Part shown: positions 21,313 to 33,100 of the stretch, one piece after another
Numbering within the stretch: the stretch's first letter is position 1
Layout of the letters: every line of letters starts with the position of its first letter
Origin: Plazaster borealis
Taxonomy: Eukaryota; Echinodermata; Asteroidea; Forcipulatida; Labidiasteridae
Length of the DNA stretch: 64,000 nucleotides
Reading direction: 5' to 3'
Assembly: GCA_021014325.1 (NCBI GenBank)
Contig: CM037470.1
Location: 6,861,147 to 6,925,146, forward strand
The notes under the pieces: generated by a model
Told to the model about the DNA's origin: nothing
The model's input: only the letters and a program-made list of their open reading frames with translations
The model's database searches: none
Position numbers and translations under genes: made by a program

Positions 21313-21406
21313 AGCAAACAGCAAGAGAAATCCGAGAACAGACTCACAATGTTTATGAATCCGGAGAGTACAGAGCTCCAGGGACAAATAAAGAACAACT
21401 TGAAAA
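21313..21406 (+). other. Possible alternative 3' exon of adaptor gene 1
   Basis: After TGA at 21279 the same frame meets a second TGA, then opens into EQTAREIREQTHNVYESGEY and continues to LEK. It is bounded by an acceptor-like AATCTAACCACAG and a donor-like GAAAAG|GTATAA. A donor-like GATG|GTAAAG at 21221/21222 would join it in phase and replace the WLTW tail. It contains two tyrosines in acidic context. This could equally be decayed coding tail or chance. Confidence 0.3.
21387..21392 (+). terminator. Poly(A) signal AATAAA
   Basis: AATAAA about 105 bp past the stop of adaptor gene 1. It is the nearest canonical signal, within the possible alternative exon. Confidence 0.45.
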
Positions 21407-21761
21407 GGTATAACAAATGTTAAATCTCGAGCTTTCAACATCTTATTTCGAGAAAACCATTTTTTTTTTTAGGTCACCTAGTATTATTTTGAGCTTTCAA
21501 CGGAACGACATCATATTTCGAGGGAAAAATTGTGTTTCAAAGAAACGAAGTAATTATTTGGAAGAATAAGATTTGGATGGCTCAAAATTATTTGTTTTTA
21601 CATGTTCCTTCGGAGGCTCCGTACACTTCGGAATCATAAACATTGTAAGTCTAGGCTAACACTTTTGAAGAGATTTTTACAAGGTGCTCATAGCGTACCA
21701 AGCTAAAACTGTGTATTTGCTAAACATTTTGATCACAGTCTCGCTTAAATGGATAGTGTAT

Positions 21762-22060
21762 CTTCGGTAATTACTCCAAAAAGTAATAATTATAAAAACG
21801 TACTTGGTAAAGAGCACAAGAGAGCTATTGATGCTATAAAACATTGTTAGAAACGACACCCTTTGAAGTAATATAGTTTTAGATAAAGAGGTAATTTTTC
21901 ACCAACAAAATTGAATCTGAGAAAGGCTTCAGGCATGAAGCCTCTCTCAGGCATCTGAACGCACACAATGCTATGCAACAAGGGTGTTTTTTATTTATTT
22001 CCTTCTTTTCTTGCAACTTCGATGACCAATTGAGCCCAAATTTTAACAGATTTGTTATTT
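21762..22060 (-). mobile_element. TTAA-family I MITE fragment
   Basis: It shows reverse-oriented family I interior (CATTGTTAGAAACGACACCC, AAGAGGTAATTTTTCACC, CTTGCAACTTCGATGACC). Both TTAA ends are lost. Confidence 0.65.
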
Positions 22061-22413
22061 CCCTTTATATAGTAACAGTTTTGTTTATATTAATAATTAT
22101 AACAGCACGGTTTCTCCTATGACAATTTCGACCATCAGTCATTTAAGTATACATTTCTGATACGATTGTCAGTGTATGGAGCGCACGTGCGTTCTCACTT
22201 TCTGCAGTCGAAACGTTTTACAACTTGTTTGCACATTTTCATAAAATATTACAGAAAATATCTGTGTCATTTGCCCTTCCGCGCAATGTCAACTTCTCCT
22301 AAACCCAACTACACAACAACACGACACTTTATTGAGCTCACTTCCAAAACTTTATAGTTGATATTGGATAACATATGTTATTGTTATCTTTATTTAAAAA
22401 GTATAGGCTATAT

Positions 22414-22455
22414 ATGCCTCTGACGAAGGTCCGGTTTGGATCGTAAGCTAAGGCC
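22414..22455 (+). ncRNA. Hammerhead-like motif, degenerate copy
   Basis: The order is GCCT, CTGACGA, a GGTCC/GGATC stem, GTAAGCTA and AGGC. The core reads GTAA instead of GAAA, so it is probably inactive. It forms an inverted pair with 22488-22529. Confidence 0.3.
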
Positions 22456-22487
22456 ACCCCCTACTATATACACAGCTAGGAGATCAA

Positions 22488-22529
22488 GGCCTTAGCTTTC
22501 GATCCAGACTGGACCTTCGTCAGAGGCAT
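22488..22529 (-). ncRNA. Hammerhead-ribozyme-like motif
   Basis: The minus strand reads GCCT - CTGACGA - A - GGTCC - AGTCT - GGATC - GAA - AGCT - A - AGGC. GCCT/AGGC can form stem I, GGTCC/GGATC stem II (one G-U pair), and AGCT a minimal palindromic stem III as in dimer-active Penelope-element hammerheads. One extra A before stem II departs from the canonical core, so activity is unproven. Confidence 0.4.
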
Positions 22530-22970
22530 AAACAAGCACAAACAAAAAAGAGGAGTAAAAGATTATGAGAAGGCATCCAGAAAAAAGCGGGAAATATCTA
22601 GCCAATCAAAGTTATTAATTTACAAACAGTAGGGTGGCTAAGAACCAATCAGGATAAATTAGTGAGGACAAAAGGATGGTCAATGTGAGAAAACGAAAGG
22701 GTACTCGACCATAAAGGGGGTAACTGCAATCTGGGTAATGTTGGAAGCATGAAAGGACAGGATTAGAGGGCAAGCTGCATCAGGGATAGTAACAACTAAC
22801 AATAAGGGCAGGACAAAATGACTAGTGAAAAGAGTTTAGTAAACAACAAGATGACTCTGTGAAAAGGGAGGTAATTGTAAAAAAAACAAAATCAATGTAA
22901 AGGATATGCAAGAAGTTTTAAGAAAAAGGGGCAGAGAAACCTGTGAAGAGGGCGGGTTATTAAGATCTGT
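22530..22970 (-). mobile_element. Dispersed repeat adjoining the hammerhead-like motif
   Basis: The sequence AGGCATCCAGAAAAAAGCG..., GCCAATCAAAG, TTAATTTACA and ACCATAAAG is shared with 54511-54740 in the same arrangement. It may be the terminal part of a Penelope-like element; no reverse transcriptase or GIY-YIG frame is present. Confidence 0.5.
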
Positions 22971-24311
22971 GGAAAAGGAATAGCTTATTAACGGGTTGAT
23001 TTATATATAAAAACAAATTGATAGAAAGAAGGGTAAAGATAAACCAGGGGAGAGAATAGGTTATTTACAGTAACTGTATTTATATTACATCAAACAATAA
23101 GCAAGCAGAAGTGAAAGAGGGGTGATGGAAAGTTATAACGTGGTTCTTTTTCTTATACTTGTGTATTTTATTCGGTATATGCCCCCTTTTTATATTCTGT
23201 AATTTTGTAAATTGTAACTCTTGTTGTCTATTGCTTGTTTATGCTCTTACTTTTTTTTTAAACTCTCCTTAGCCTATACACAGGGAAGACAAATTTCAAG
23301 CTTTTTATCGTGACAATAAATATTTTGAATCCTGAATCTTGAATCTTTAACACCAGTTTTTATGTTTAGTCCAAAGGGTTGGACTGTTTATATATATATT
23401 TGTAAAAGAGCACATTATTTAGTTATTGTCTGGACTGGTACTTTTCTTCTTGTGGGCGCCTTGAGCACCCCTTGGGTGGATATGTTTTGCGGGTTATGAA
23501 TATCTTTATTATTATTTGTATTAAACTTTCACTATTATTTTCTATAGTTTTGTATAGACAATGTATCCTTTGATAACAAAAAAGAGACCTTGTACATTCC
23601 AGGGCCTTTGTGGCAGGCGAAATACTGCACTGGTCATGTGAGATTTTTAAACTATTTGTATTCCCACATAAATTCAATAGTTATAAAACTAATAGATGAA
23701 CAAGTTTTTGAGATGTGCCCCTTTCTTCGTATCAAACAATTGATAAAAACAATTAAAAATGCAGTCTATACGTAAAATATAATATATCATTTGTCTTCCA
23801 TTGTGTTGTGTGCAAATCATGCCTGCGGAAAGTCCAGTCTCCGTGATTTTCTTGTAAAAAAAATTGATTTCACAAGCCGCATGGTCTAAACGAACACTGC
23901 CATGTTACATCTTATGAGCTTTTCTGTATAAATATATCTAACAAAAAAGTAAATGGCATAAAAATAAAGAGGGCACTGAAAGGGGCCTGTTGAGGACAAA
24001 TTGAAAGGGAATCTACAGTTATTTAAGCCCAGGAGTGCCTCCCTAGAAAAACGGTGTATCCGTTTTGCCAACTGAAATTTTACATTAGTTTCGGCGCTGA
24101 AAAGAACCGTATAGAGAAACGCCCACCCCCCGTTATAGTTTATTTTTTAAGAAATGGTAGTTTTATAAGTTTGGCGTGTTTTGCTGTATTAACAAACGCC
24201 AGATATGTAATGAACGATAGCTCGAGGAATACCTTTTTTTAAAGTGGACTAAGGAGCTCAAGCCATTTTGAAAATGTTGACGATTAGGTTAAGGATTATA
24301 GCTACCTTTAT
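22971..24311. other. No gene seen
   Basis: AT-rich sequence. At 23318-23345 a CAATAAATATTTTGAATCC run with repeated GAATCTT resembles a CR1-like LINE 3' tail. Confidence 0.35.
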
Positions 24312-24470
24312 TACACGTTAAACAGTCCCGAATTGACCCAGATACCGGGTACCAGGGAGCCTGATCTATTTCTTGGTCAGGTTGACTCTATTAAACAAAA
24401 TGGGTCAGACCCTAGGGGACCCGGATCCGGGTCAATTCCGACCCCGGGAGTTTTTTAAGTGTACGTTTAA
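24312..24470. mobile_element. GGGTCA-rich MITE
   Basis: Repeated, partly inverted GGGTCA/TGACCC words (ATTGACCCAGATACCGGG; CCGGGTCAATTCCGACCCC) lie between ACGTTAAACAGTCCC and AGTTTTTTAAGTGTACGTTTAA. Relatives are at 25545, 35760, 53213 and 62270. Confidence 0.5.
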
Positions 24471-25099
24471 TACTTCCTGGTTCTTCTTTTATGGTTACTT
24501 TGGCACCTAAACTGTTGGTCTCGGGTGGTACGGTGGTATGTTTGATCCCAGTAAAGAGCACAATCAGTTTAATCTGAAGTCCACAGTCCATAGTCCAAGT
24601 ATCAAACAAAACATGAATCTTGAAGGGTAGGGCGCGGTCGGGGTTACTGATAGCCCTATTAGTGTCAGACTGTCGCTAATAGAATCAAATTCTAACAGAA
24701 AGTTTACAAAGTTTGTAAAAGCTAAGGTATATTAGTTATGAAAAAGTGCTGCCCTATTGCCTAGACTCTGCGGAAAAATCTGTAATGATTGACCTTCGCA
24801 AGATGTGATACGGCAATTTAATCGATGATAAACAGCATTTCATTGTAAATTCGAACCTGAAATTATACAAAGGGCTTGCAATTAACAATAAGGAGCATAG
24901 ATCGATTGACTGAAATGAACGTGGCAGAAAACTAAGGTCAACTGTTGGCCTTGCACAAAATAATGAAACTCAACAACCGGAATGACATTGTCTACACTTT
25001 GTGTTTTGGTGTCACAAAAACAATTGTTTTTATACCCTTTTCCCCGTGTCTTAGGCCCTGAGATTATTTGGATTTGGATAACAAAATGCTCAACTTCAA

Positions 25100-25355
25100 C
25101 GTGATCCAGTGGTTAGACTGCAGGACTTGCAATCACAAGGTTGTGGGTTCGAATCCTACAAGCTAACTGCTGAGTTCACAAAGACTAGAATAATTATTGT
25201 CGTCTAGTTACTGAATCACTATTTCTTTATTTGTGCAATTCATAATCATAGACGTTAAACCAATGTTTGTATGAGAGAGATTGGCTGTTGCCAGCTCGGT
25301 GTTTAAATCCCTTTGTGGGAGTTTGCCAAGTTCCCTTGACGGAAAGATCATCTAA
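25100..25355 (+). mobile_element. tRNA-derived SINE
   Basis: GTGATCCAGTGGTTAGACTG (A-box) and GGGTTCGAATCCTAC (B-box) precede a body ending GGGAGTTTGCCAAGTTCCC and GATCATCTAA. Same family as 16360-16615. It is not an intact tRNA gene. Confidence 0.75.
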
Positions 25356-25544
25356 ACAAAAAAGCCCAAAAAACCCAAAACAACCCAAACCCCAAAACAC
25401 AAACAAACAAACTTTCCCGTCGGGCGTGAAATGGTTAAAAGGCAGTTGTGGTATACAATTGGTATAATTATAGGTCTATACATTATTTCCAACCATTTAC
25501 ATGACTGTTAATGTTTTTGTTTCATACACTCTAAAAACTCCTTG

Positions 25545-25640
25545 GCATTGTACCCGATTCCGGGTCCCGTTGGACCTGAACAAATTGCTGGACAGAAATG
25601 GGTCAAACTGACGCAGAATCCGAGTTAAAAATCTGACTTT
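25545..25640. repeat. GGGTCA-rich MITE fragment
   Basis: CCGATTCCGGGTCCC, GACCTGAACAAATTGCTGG and GGGTCAAACTGACGCAG match the 35790-35900 copy. Confidence 0.5.
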
Positions 25641-26118
25641 GTAGCATGATCAGTTGAACCTTTTAACGACATTCATTAGCCTACTGTTAGCCTACCTTGA
25701 ATATTGATGCAACATAGACGTGTTTTTTTTTTTTTTTTTAAATCTTGGCAAGTGATCCTAATTTTGATTTGAATTTGAATATTTTTTATTTCCACTGATG
25801 CCAGAGGCCAAGGCTGTTGTATTGATGTTTTGTATGTTCGAGTGGCGCACCAATGGATTTCATAACATTGTCCCACGTTGTTGCACAATGTAGTCGAAAA
25901 TGCCACTGGAATTCCGCTATGCACAGACAATTCTCTCGATTTATTCTGTTTATCTGTGTTTGTGTTTTCTTGTAATGTTTGCATTTTTTAATGTAAATTA
26001 ATTGTCACCGACGCCACGAAGTAGCCTACCTAGCACAGAGCTATAGATAGGTGTTGCACCCGCATGACTGTCAAAATTGGCAGTCTATACGAGGCACATT
26101 AAAATGTTGTGTTGATGA

Positions 26119-26216
26119 CCTGAAAGTAGAATAATGGAAACAAGATGTCAAACAAAAGCTCAAGTTGGAATCGTTTAATACAAGTGTGGTAGTGGTCATC
26201 ACTGGTATAAGAATGA
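26119..26216 (-). repeat. Third copy (A) of the 98-bp LTR segment
   Basis: It matches the CAG-proximal 98 bp of copies B and C and ends at the same CTTTCAGG border, but is followed by TCATCAACACAACA. Confidence 0.8.
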
Positions 26217-27417
26217 AATAATATCTCAGTCAAATCTGAATCCATAATTAAAGGTGAGTCTTAGGACTATACATACATTTGTACTCACTTCCCTAGGATA
26301 CATTGAAACATAATTCCAAACTTATTCTAACTAATAACTTATGACCAAATCTTAACTGTTGTCAACAAAATTCTTGTTCTGAGAATAAACATTATAAAGC
26401 AAATACCTTACTCCAATACACTTCTTGTAACAAGTGGTTAAGATATATGGCTTGACCTAGCGCTATGTTTAACCATCAAGAATAAGCTAATTAAATATTC
26501 ACAAGAAAAAAGGTGTTCTTGCTTCATAGTCTCAACATAGAGAAAACCTTCCTCAAAAAAGCATTAATCAAAAGATAAACAACCTTGGACAGTTAGTAAC
26601 ATCTAATCTCTTCTTAAAATTAGCAATGTCGAACTGATCACATATCAATTATTGAAACCTACTGAGTAATACAACTACACTTCACCCAGTGCTAGCAACA
26701 ACATATCGATAATTACAATGCTGAGTGAGTCCATGTACACATATACAGTAGTTGCAGTTTAATTGATAATCTCACTTCCTGCACTGCTGCACTTCTACTC
26801 ATCTAAACAATCTTCCACCCCTCCTGCACAGGGACTGGGTGGTCTTAATGAGATAAGATCTAAGACCTCGACTGTACAATAAACAATGGTATGTGGCTAC
26901 CACAAAGGAACACATGTCGAGTTTGAGTTTGGTCACAGTACTGGGTTTAACAGTACTTCCAAACTAAATTGTACCTGAAGGAACACTACACTTTCCTGTA
27001 AATACTCTACTTAAGGGAAGAATATGGCATCCTACAAATAAGTTCACTTACTAAAAGGAAACTTATAAAAGTTGTACATTAATCAATCAATTAGTTATCT
27101 TTAAATATTAAGTAACATCAAAGCAGTGTTTTGAGAAAGCCACCTTAATTGATCCAAATAAAATCATTATCACAGTAAGTTGAGGATAGAATTAATGAAA
27201 TGTAAAGGTTTCCAAAACACATCTCAACTGTCTTTCAAGTCAGAAATAACTATAGTCTGTAACTTTGAAATTAAAACTCCAAGATGTCTTCAAGATGCTG
27301 ACTAAAATCAGGACACAAAGCAAACATTTAAGTTCAATATATCTAAGATAACTTGTAAAATGTATCTTTCTATCAACTAGCATAATGAGAATAAGAAAGA
27401 AATATAAAATAAACATA

Positions 27418-27651
27418 CCTGAAAGTAGAATAATGGAAACAAGATGTCAAACAAAAGCTCAAGTTGGAATCGTTTAATACAAGTGTGGTAGTGGTCATCA
27501 CTGGTATAAGAATGACCAACTTCCTGTACACATGTACCTCTTGTTGATGTGGCATCTTGGACTGGTCCATTATTCTATGGGTAGGGAAAAGGTTTACTAC
27601 AAATTGAAAAAGGGGGGGTGTTTCAATGGAAATTTCGGGCATCTCTACACA
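27418..27651 (-). repeat. LTR 5' part, copy B
   Basis: Same 234 bp as copy C. Here CTTTCAG is followed by GTATGTTT, a good splice-donor consensus. The next 1.3 kb down to 26217 has no other copy in the window. Confidence 0.8.
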
Positions 27652-28130
27652 CTCCCCTGGAAAACAAATGGTGTCCTCAACATTAGCATCAATATTAGGA
27701 ACCTTTCAAATATAAAATTGAGTTCATTCAAATAGTTCAGTTCATATGGAGTCCACTCATGGAGCTTGTCACTCACTCGTTCAGCTACGATGGGATGTCT
27801 CATCGAAGTGATCGGGTAGAAACTGAGGCTGGTGGAGTAGCTAAGTCCACGTCTCAGTGTCATCCTGATCCAAAGATCATTCATGGAGTGAACCTAGACT
27901 GATGTTCCAAAGGAACACTGAATGGTACAGTCTGCTGCCTTCCGTGTGCTGCTTCTCATCTACGGGATGTCTCTTCGTTGTCATCGGGTACTTCAGGTGA
28001 CGATCTCACTTAAGAAGTTCATCTATGACACACCTCATCCGCTGTCTTATCTGCTGTCACACCTCATTTGAGCAGACGTTGGTTCTCTGTTGTAGTAGTT
28101 GGAGCGTACTCATCTTCGCGTGAATTTCCT

Positions 28131-28966
28131 CTAGTATCCGTTGATGGGATACCCTCGTGAACCTGGTGGGGTGGATTGGGGAAAGTTCCATGCTGGAGGG
28201 AATGGTACAAATGGCTGGCGATAGGGATTGTGCCATGGGGGCAGAATCCCATGCACTGGACCATGTGGAGTATTCTGCCATCCAAGTTGAGCATAGGGGT
28301 TTGTAACCGCAGTAGGATGAAGAGCGTTAACTCGTGGGTCCATACATCGTGGGTCGGGCACTCCAAGATTATTATATCCAAACATCTGAGGTGGATGTCG
28401 CTGTCGAGAAGGTCGTCCATTATTAGTGGGCAAGGGTGGATCCGCTTCTGTAATTTCTGGTAGCTGATTGTTTTCTGGAACCAGAACTGGTTGAACCTCC
28501 TCCTGTATGTCCGTTGGTGTTCTGTGTTCACCCTCACTGTGGGGTGCTGGAACAGCTTCTGCCGGTAACTCTTCATCATCGTTGAGTATGTGGGGCTCAA
28601 ATGGTGGTGTACCTGGATCAAGGTCCGATGTCCTTAGTGTCTCAGGTGCTGGTTGATTTGTAGGACAGGTAACAAGTTCCAGAGAGTCTTCGTCCTCCGA
28701 GCTATCATCACTGTGAGCAACCTGGTATGACTCTAACTGCCTGCGTTGTGCCTTTCCACTTGACCTGGTACGATGTTTGGATTGGACGGGGCTCGGATGA
28801 TTGTGATTGAGCTGTATGCTATCACATGGGAGAAGGAGATTCCGATGGAGAATCCTGTTTTCTGTATGGCCATGCTCCGGTTTTACCTCATATACTGGTG
28901 AATTCTCGCCATTGCGCTTGACTACGACGTACACCCTGTTGTCCCAGTAAGCGCGCAGTTTTCCTG
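28131..28966 (-). pseudogene. Ty3/gypsy integrase C-terminal tail, truncated
   Basis: The frame opens at the junction (GKLRAYWDNRVYVVV) and continues through EVKPEHGH...RILHRNLLLPCD, the characteristic end of the gypsy integrase. A proline-rich hydrophilic tail of about 225 residues follows, ending NGY. All catalytic parts are absent, so this is a remnant. The other-frame ORFs at 28057-28621 are shadows. Confidence 0.8.
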
Positions 28967-29199
28967 AAAGTAGAATAATGGAAACAAGATGTCAAACAAA
29001 AGCTCAAGTTGGAATCGTTTAATACAAGTGTGGTAGTGGTCATCACTGGTATAAGAATGACCAACTTCCTGTACACATGTACCTCTTGTTGATGTGGCAT
29101 CTTGGACTGGTCCATTATTCTATGGGTAGGGAAAAGGTTTACTACAAATTGAAAAGGGGGGGGGGGTATTTCAATGGAAATTTCGGGCATCTCTACACA
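28963..29199 (-). repeat. LTR 5' part, copy C
   Basis: Nearly identical to 27418-27651, including TTGTAGTAAACC and GACCAGTCCAAGATGCC. It joins directly to coding sequence at CTTTCAG|GA. Confidence 0.8.
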
Positions 29200-30108
29200 G
29201 GCCTACCAGTAAAAAGTAACAATCGGAGAAAACGGTGTTTAAAGTTGTTGAACGCTTTTTAAAATCAAGCTTTCCTACAAAATGTCAGGGTATTTTCAAC
29301 TAGTTTTCTCACTGTGGAGACTTGATGCATTTAACTTCATAATATACAGTGCCTTTTAAAGCTTTTTGTCTTAATTTAAGCAATAAAGTTTCCCGTACTG
29401 TTGAAAACAGGAGCTATTGTAAGACTATATTTTTATTCGAGATTTTGGAACGGGTGTTTTTGTGGCCAAGCAGTGACATCATAAACAATCCCATTTTGTT
29501 ACAGAATACCGGTATATGACCAAATACCAACTGGGATTCCCCTAATCTTAGTAGGCTGCTGTTCTTTTGAAAAGGCCTGCCTTGAGGCGGAACCGATCTG
29601 CAACTGTTTGCGCTTCATAAATTTCTCTTTATGATTATTATTATTAATGGGAACTGCACTTAAAATTAATGTTAGTTTTTTGTACAGGTTTTTAAGTTAT
29701 TTTGAACTATGAGACCCATTTATGTAGCACCTCATAAGAGATTACAAGGTGCTGGGGCACACTCGGCAGTCAATAATTGGGATAAGCGTTAGATGAAGCT
29801 TTCTAAAGATTACTGATCTTCAGGTTTCCTGCCTTGGGCCGTGATCTTTTTACTTTCGTCTGCTTTCACACCGATCTAAATCTGATATGACAAAAAAGTA
29901 GCATTTTTGAATTTCATAGAAACTCATTTGAAAATAGTGAGCCAAAGTCATACTTCGATAATCACTATTTTTTTTTGAAACCCCGTTAAACGGTACATTG
30001 AGGGTGGCGGAAACAAAAATACAATCACTCATGTGTTGTGAAATAGTTCTCTACTTGCATTACGTTTGCTTTTAGTACCAAGCACCACCACTACACACCG
30101 ACCTGAAA
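29200..30108. other. No gene seen; one dispersed repeat
   Basis: Around 29750-29840 (minus) AGGCAGGAAACCTGAAGATC.. matches the two tandem copies at 35190-35340. The remainder is AT-rich, upstream of adaptor gene 2. Confidence 0.4.
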
Positions 30109-30142
30109 ATGGCTGATCAATACATGTGCAAGCTTATTACAG
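30109..30142 (+). CDS. Adaptor gene 2, short first coding exon
   Basis: 34 nt ending in a strong donor. The phase-1 junction makes Glu12 (G|AG). It parallels the 31-nt exon of gene 1 at 16302. Confidence 0.65.
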
Positions 30143-33100
30143 GTAAGTTTAGAAAAAGACGATAATATACTTTAAATATATTGATATTAACGAACAAATG
30201 GTGAGAAAGATTGTTGTACTCGCACTAAAATAGTGCAGCTGTTTTAAGTTAGCCTTTAAATAAAAGACCCGTTTTTCAGAGTTCAACAAATTCATATAAT
30301 AAGGCAGGTCTTCTCAACCTAGTTTTTGTGTTCATGGTCAGGGGCGTCAATCCGTCTTGAAATGTGGGGGGGGGGGACATCAGGATCATTTACGGCGTGA
30401 GGTCCAGGGGCCAGCTCAAGGGCCCCTGGTGGGGTCCAGGGGCGAAGTTAAGCTGTTGGGTTTTAGCATGTTTGAACCACCTAGAAAAGCTCTCCTTGCT
30501 ATAATTATCAAACTTGGACTTTGTTCAGAGAGAGATAGAACAAGCGACACTAATAAAAGACCAATTCCACTGCGACTCGTGCTACAATTCAAGGTGTCTT
30601 TTTACATACTTTATGCTCCAGATATTAAACTTTTAAATTTACTGGAAAATTTTCTGTAACGTCGATGATGTGGTCCAGGAGTGAAGGCCCGATGGGGGTC
30701 CAGGGGGCGAAGCCTTTTGAGGGGTGAAAAATGAAGCCTCTGTGTGCCTAAAACAGAGAAATAGACACACTTTTTAAGCACTTCTGATCCTTTTCACTCT
30801 TCTAAATTTACTGGGAAATTTTCCTGTAATATTGGTGGTGGGGTCTAGGAGTGAAGCCCCGATGGGGGTCCAGGGGGCGAAGCCCCCGGCGGAAGCTCTG
30901 AGCTTTTGGCCTTTTGAGGGGTGAAAATGAAGCCTCTGTTTGCCTAAAACAGAGAAATAGACACACTTTTTAAGCACTTTTGATCCATATCAATCTTTTA
31001 ATTTTACTCAAAGAAAATTGTAATACCACAAATCTCACGTTTGAATCTGGTCGCTGCATTATCTGGTTTCATTCATATTCATTAAAAACATAGTGGCTAA
31101 GATCGTTTCTCAAATTCAAGCTTGCTGTCGTATTATCCCAGACAAATTGGCACATTAGGTTTCAAATGCTATGTTATTGTTGCAAATCTAAACAATTACA
31201 AGTGACATATCATGAAAGATTAATTTTGGCAGAAAGAAAAAATGTGAATGGCATAGGATGAAAAAAATCCATCCTGCTTGTGGGGGGGGGGGGGGGGTTC
31301 AGCAAACTTGAAAGTCCATGGGTTGTTTATGATAGGTTCTTTCACTCTTGTCATCTTTTGATGTTCAGATTGAAAGTTTTATCATCCTTTTTTTAAGGTC
31401 ACTTCCAGTAACATACATGTACATTTCCAGCTTTGTGCGTAACAATACAGTAAGCGATGAAAAGAAAAATAAAGGATGTTGATTAAAATTTGATGAATAT
31501 TTCTTGTATGCCATATTTCAAAGATATAAAATGTATCAAATTTTAAGGACAACTGCTTAAGCTTAAAACAATGGGCCGATTTATAGAATATCTAAGTTAT
31601 ACAGGATGTTTCCACTCTAAAATACTCTATCAGAATAAATACAAATGTTTTACTAACAAACTGTTAAGCAAACTCAGAAAAAAAGTTAATGAATAGTGAT
31701 CCTGGCATGTGTTTGGAATAATATTGCTATTATTGTTGTTAATTATTCGACCTCAACAATACAAGAACAACAAATTCAATACAAGGCAATAAAAGGAATA
31801 AAAAAACAAAAAAAAAACAACAACAACATAGCACCAAAAAAATAATAAATAAATAAACAATCAAACAAACAAACAAACACCCCAACAAACAAACAAACAA
31901 ACAAACACCCCAACACCCCAACAAACAAACAAGCGTCTTGCTGAAAATATAAATCCAGTCCTGTTTTAAAAGACACGATGTAGGCCCAGTAATCATCCTA
32001 GCAGATGGCTGAATATAAAAATTGATCATGGAGTAGAGGATTTTGCGACATTTTCAAAACTGTCCATCAAATTTGTTTACAAAGCCCTTATAGCCAAAGA
32101 TTTTGTCCTGCCAGAGGCCTAAGAATTATGGGTTCAGATTTGAAATCTTCCAAAAGATTTCAACTGGACTGAAGTTTTGGGTGAAATTCATAAAAACTTC
32201 CTTTTAGATGCTAAGGATAAAGATATTATTTTTGACTTTATCACAGGATCTTCCCAACTTGGGACAAACTTTTTCGTGTGAAAATCACAGAAAAAGTCGT
32301 GTGTCCACTTTGTGAATCTGACGCAGAAACTATTGAGCATTTTTTTGTTTATATAATGCAAGACTACGGTTCAACCCTGGTTGTTGACCACTTATTGGCC
32401 TATACGGATTGCACATGAATTCTCAACACCAATGTCCTCTGTCTCTATGATTATTGTTGCCATAATGACTTATGTTTGGAGATGTCGATGCGATCTTGTT
32501 TTCAATGAAGAGAAAAAGTGCACCCAAATCAACGTTGTATAGAAGTATTTAAACAGGCACTCAAACATTTCCTAATGAAGGAAAGGATTAGAATTCACAC
32601 ATAAAAATATACTTCTAACAAAGTTTACAAATGTCTTTGTATGAATGCAAATGACAGAATACTCTTTAGTTTCGGAATGAAGTCGTTGAATTTATCACCA
32701 AACTTATTTTATGTCCCTTTAGTTCGGGCGGTCCAGTGAGTAAATGGTCGATCAATTTCGGGCTATACGTAGTCTTGGTTCTAAGACCTTCGCACCGAAA
32801 TTCGAATCGGATCAATTCCAACAACAGAGGGCGTCACTATCATTGGTTCGATTTACAGCCAGTCGTCAAACGCGTTGAAATTCAGGAAGAAAAGCGCGCC
32901 CTCTAACGGGTTATCACGAGTATGAGATAGTGACGTCTTGGACCAAGACTAGGCTATACGTAGACAGCGCGTCACCGCATACAGTACTGTGGCGGAACCG
33001 GGGGTGGGGTCCAAGAGTCTGGTCTTACCCGACTGGGACACCAACCCGGATTAATTATCCAACCCCAAAATATATTTATAAGCCCTGGTGCTCAGGTGAG

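Larger units (their letters stand above)
26105..29199 (-). mobile_element. Deleted Ty3/gypsy LTR retrotransposon
   Basis: On the minus strand, from 29199 down: an LTR-like segment beginning TGTGTAGAGATGCCCG (237 bp), then the C-terminal tail of a gypsy-type integrase polyprotein (to the stop at 28131), a short untranslated part, a purine tract CCAGGGGAG directly before TGTGTAGAGATG at 27651 (polypurine tract and 3' LTR start), and a candidate 3' LTR of roughly 1.5 kb ending near 26105. Gag, protease, reverse transcriptase and most of integrase are missing. Flanks do not show a clear target duplication (GGCC on one side, AAAA on the other), so the outer limits are provisional. Confidence 0.7.
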
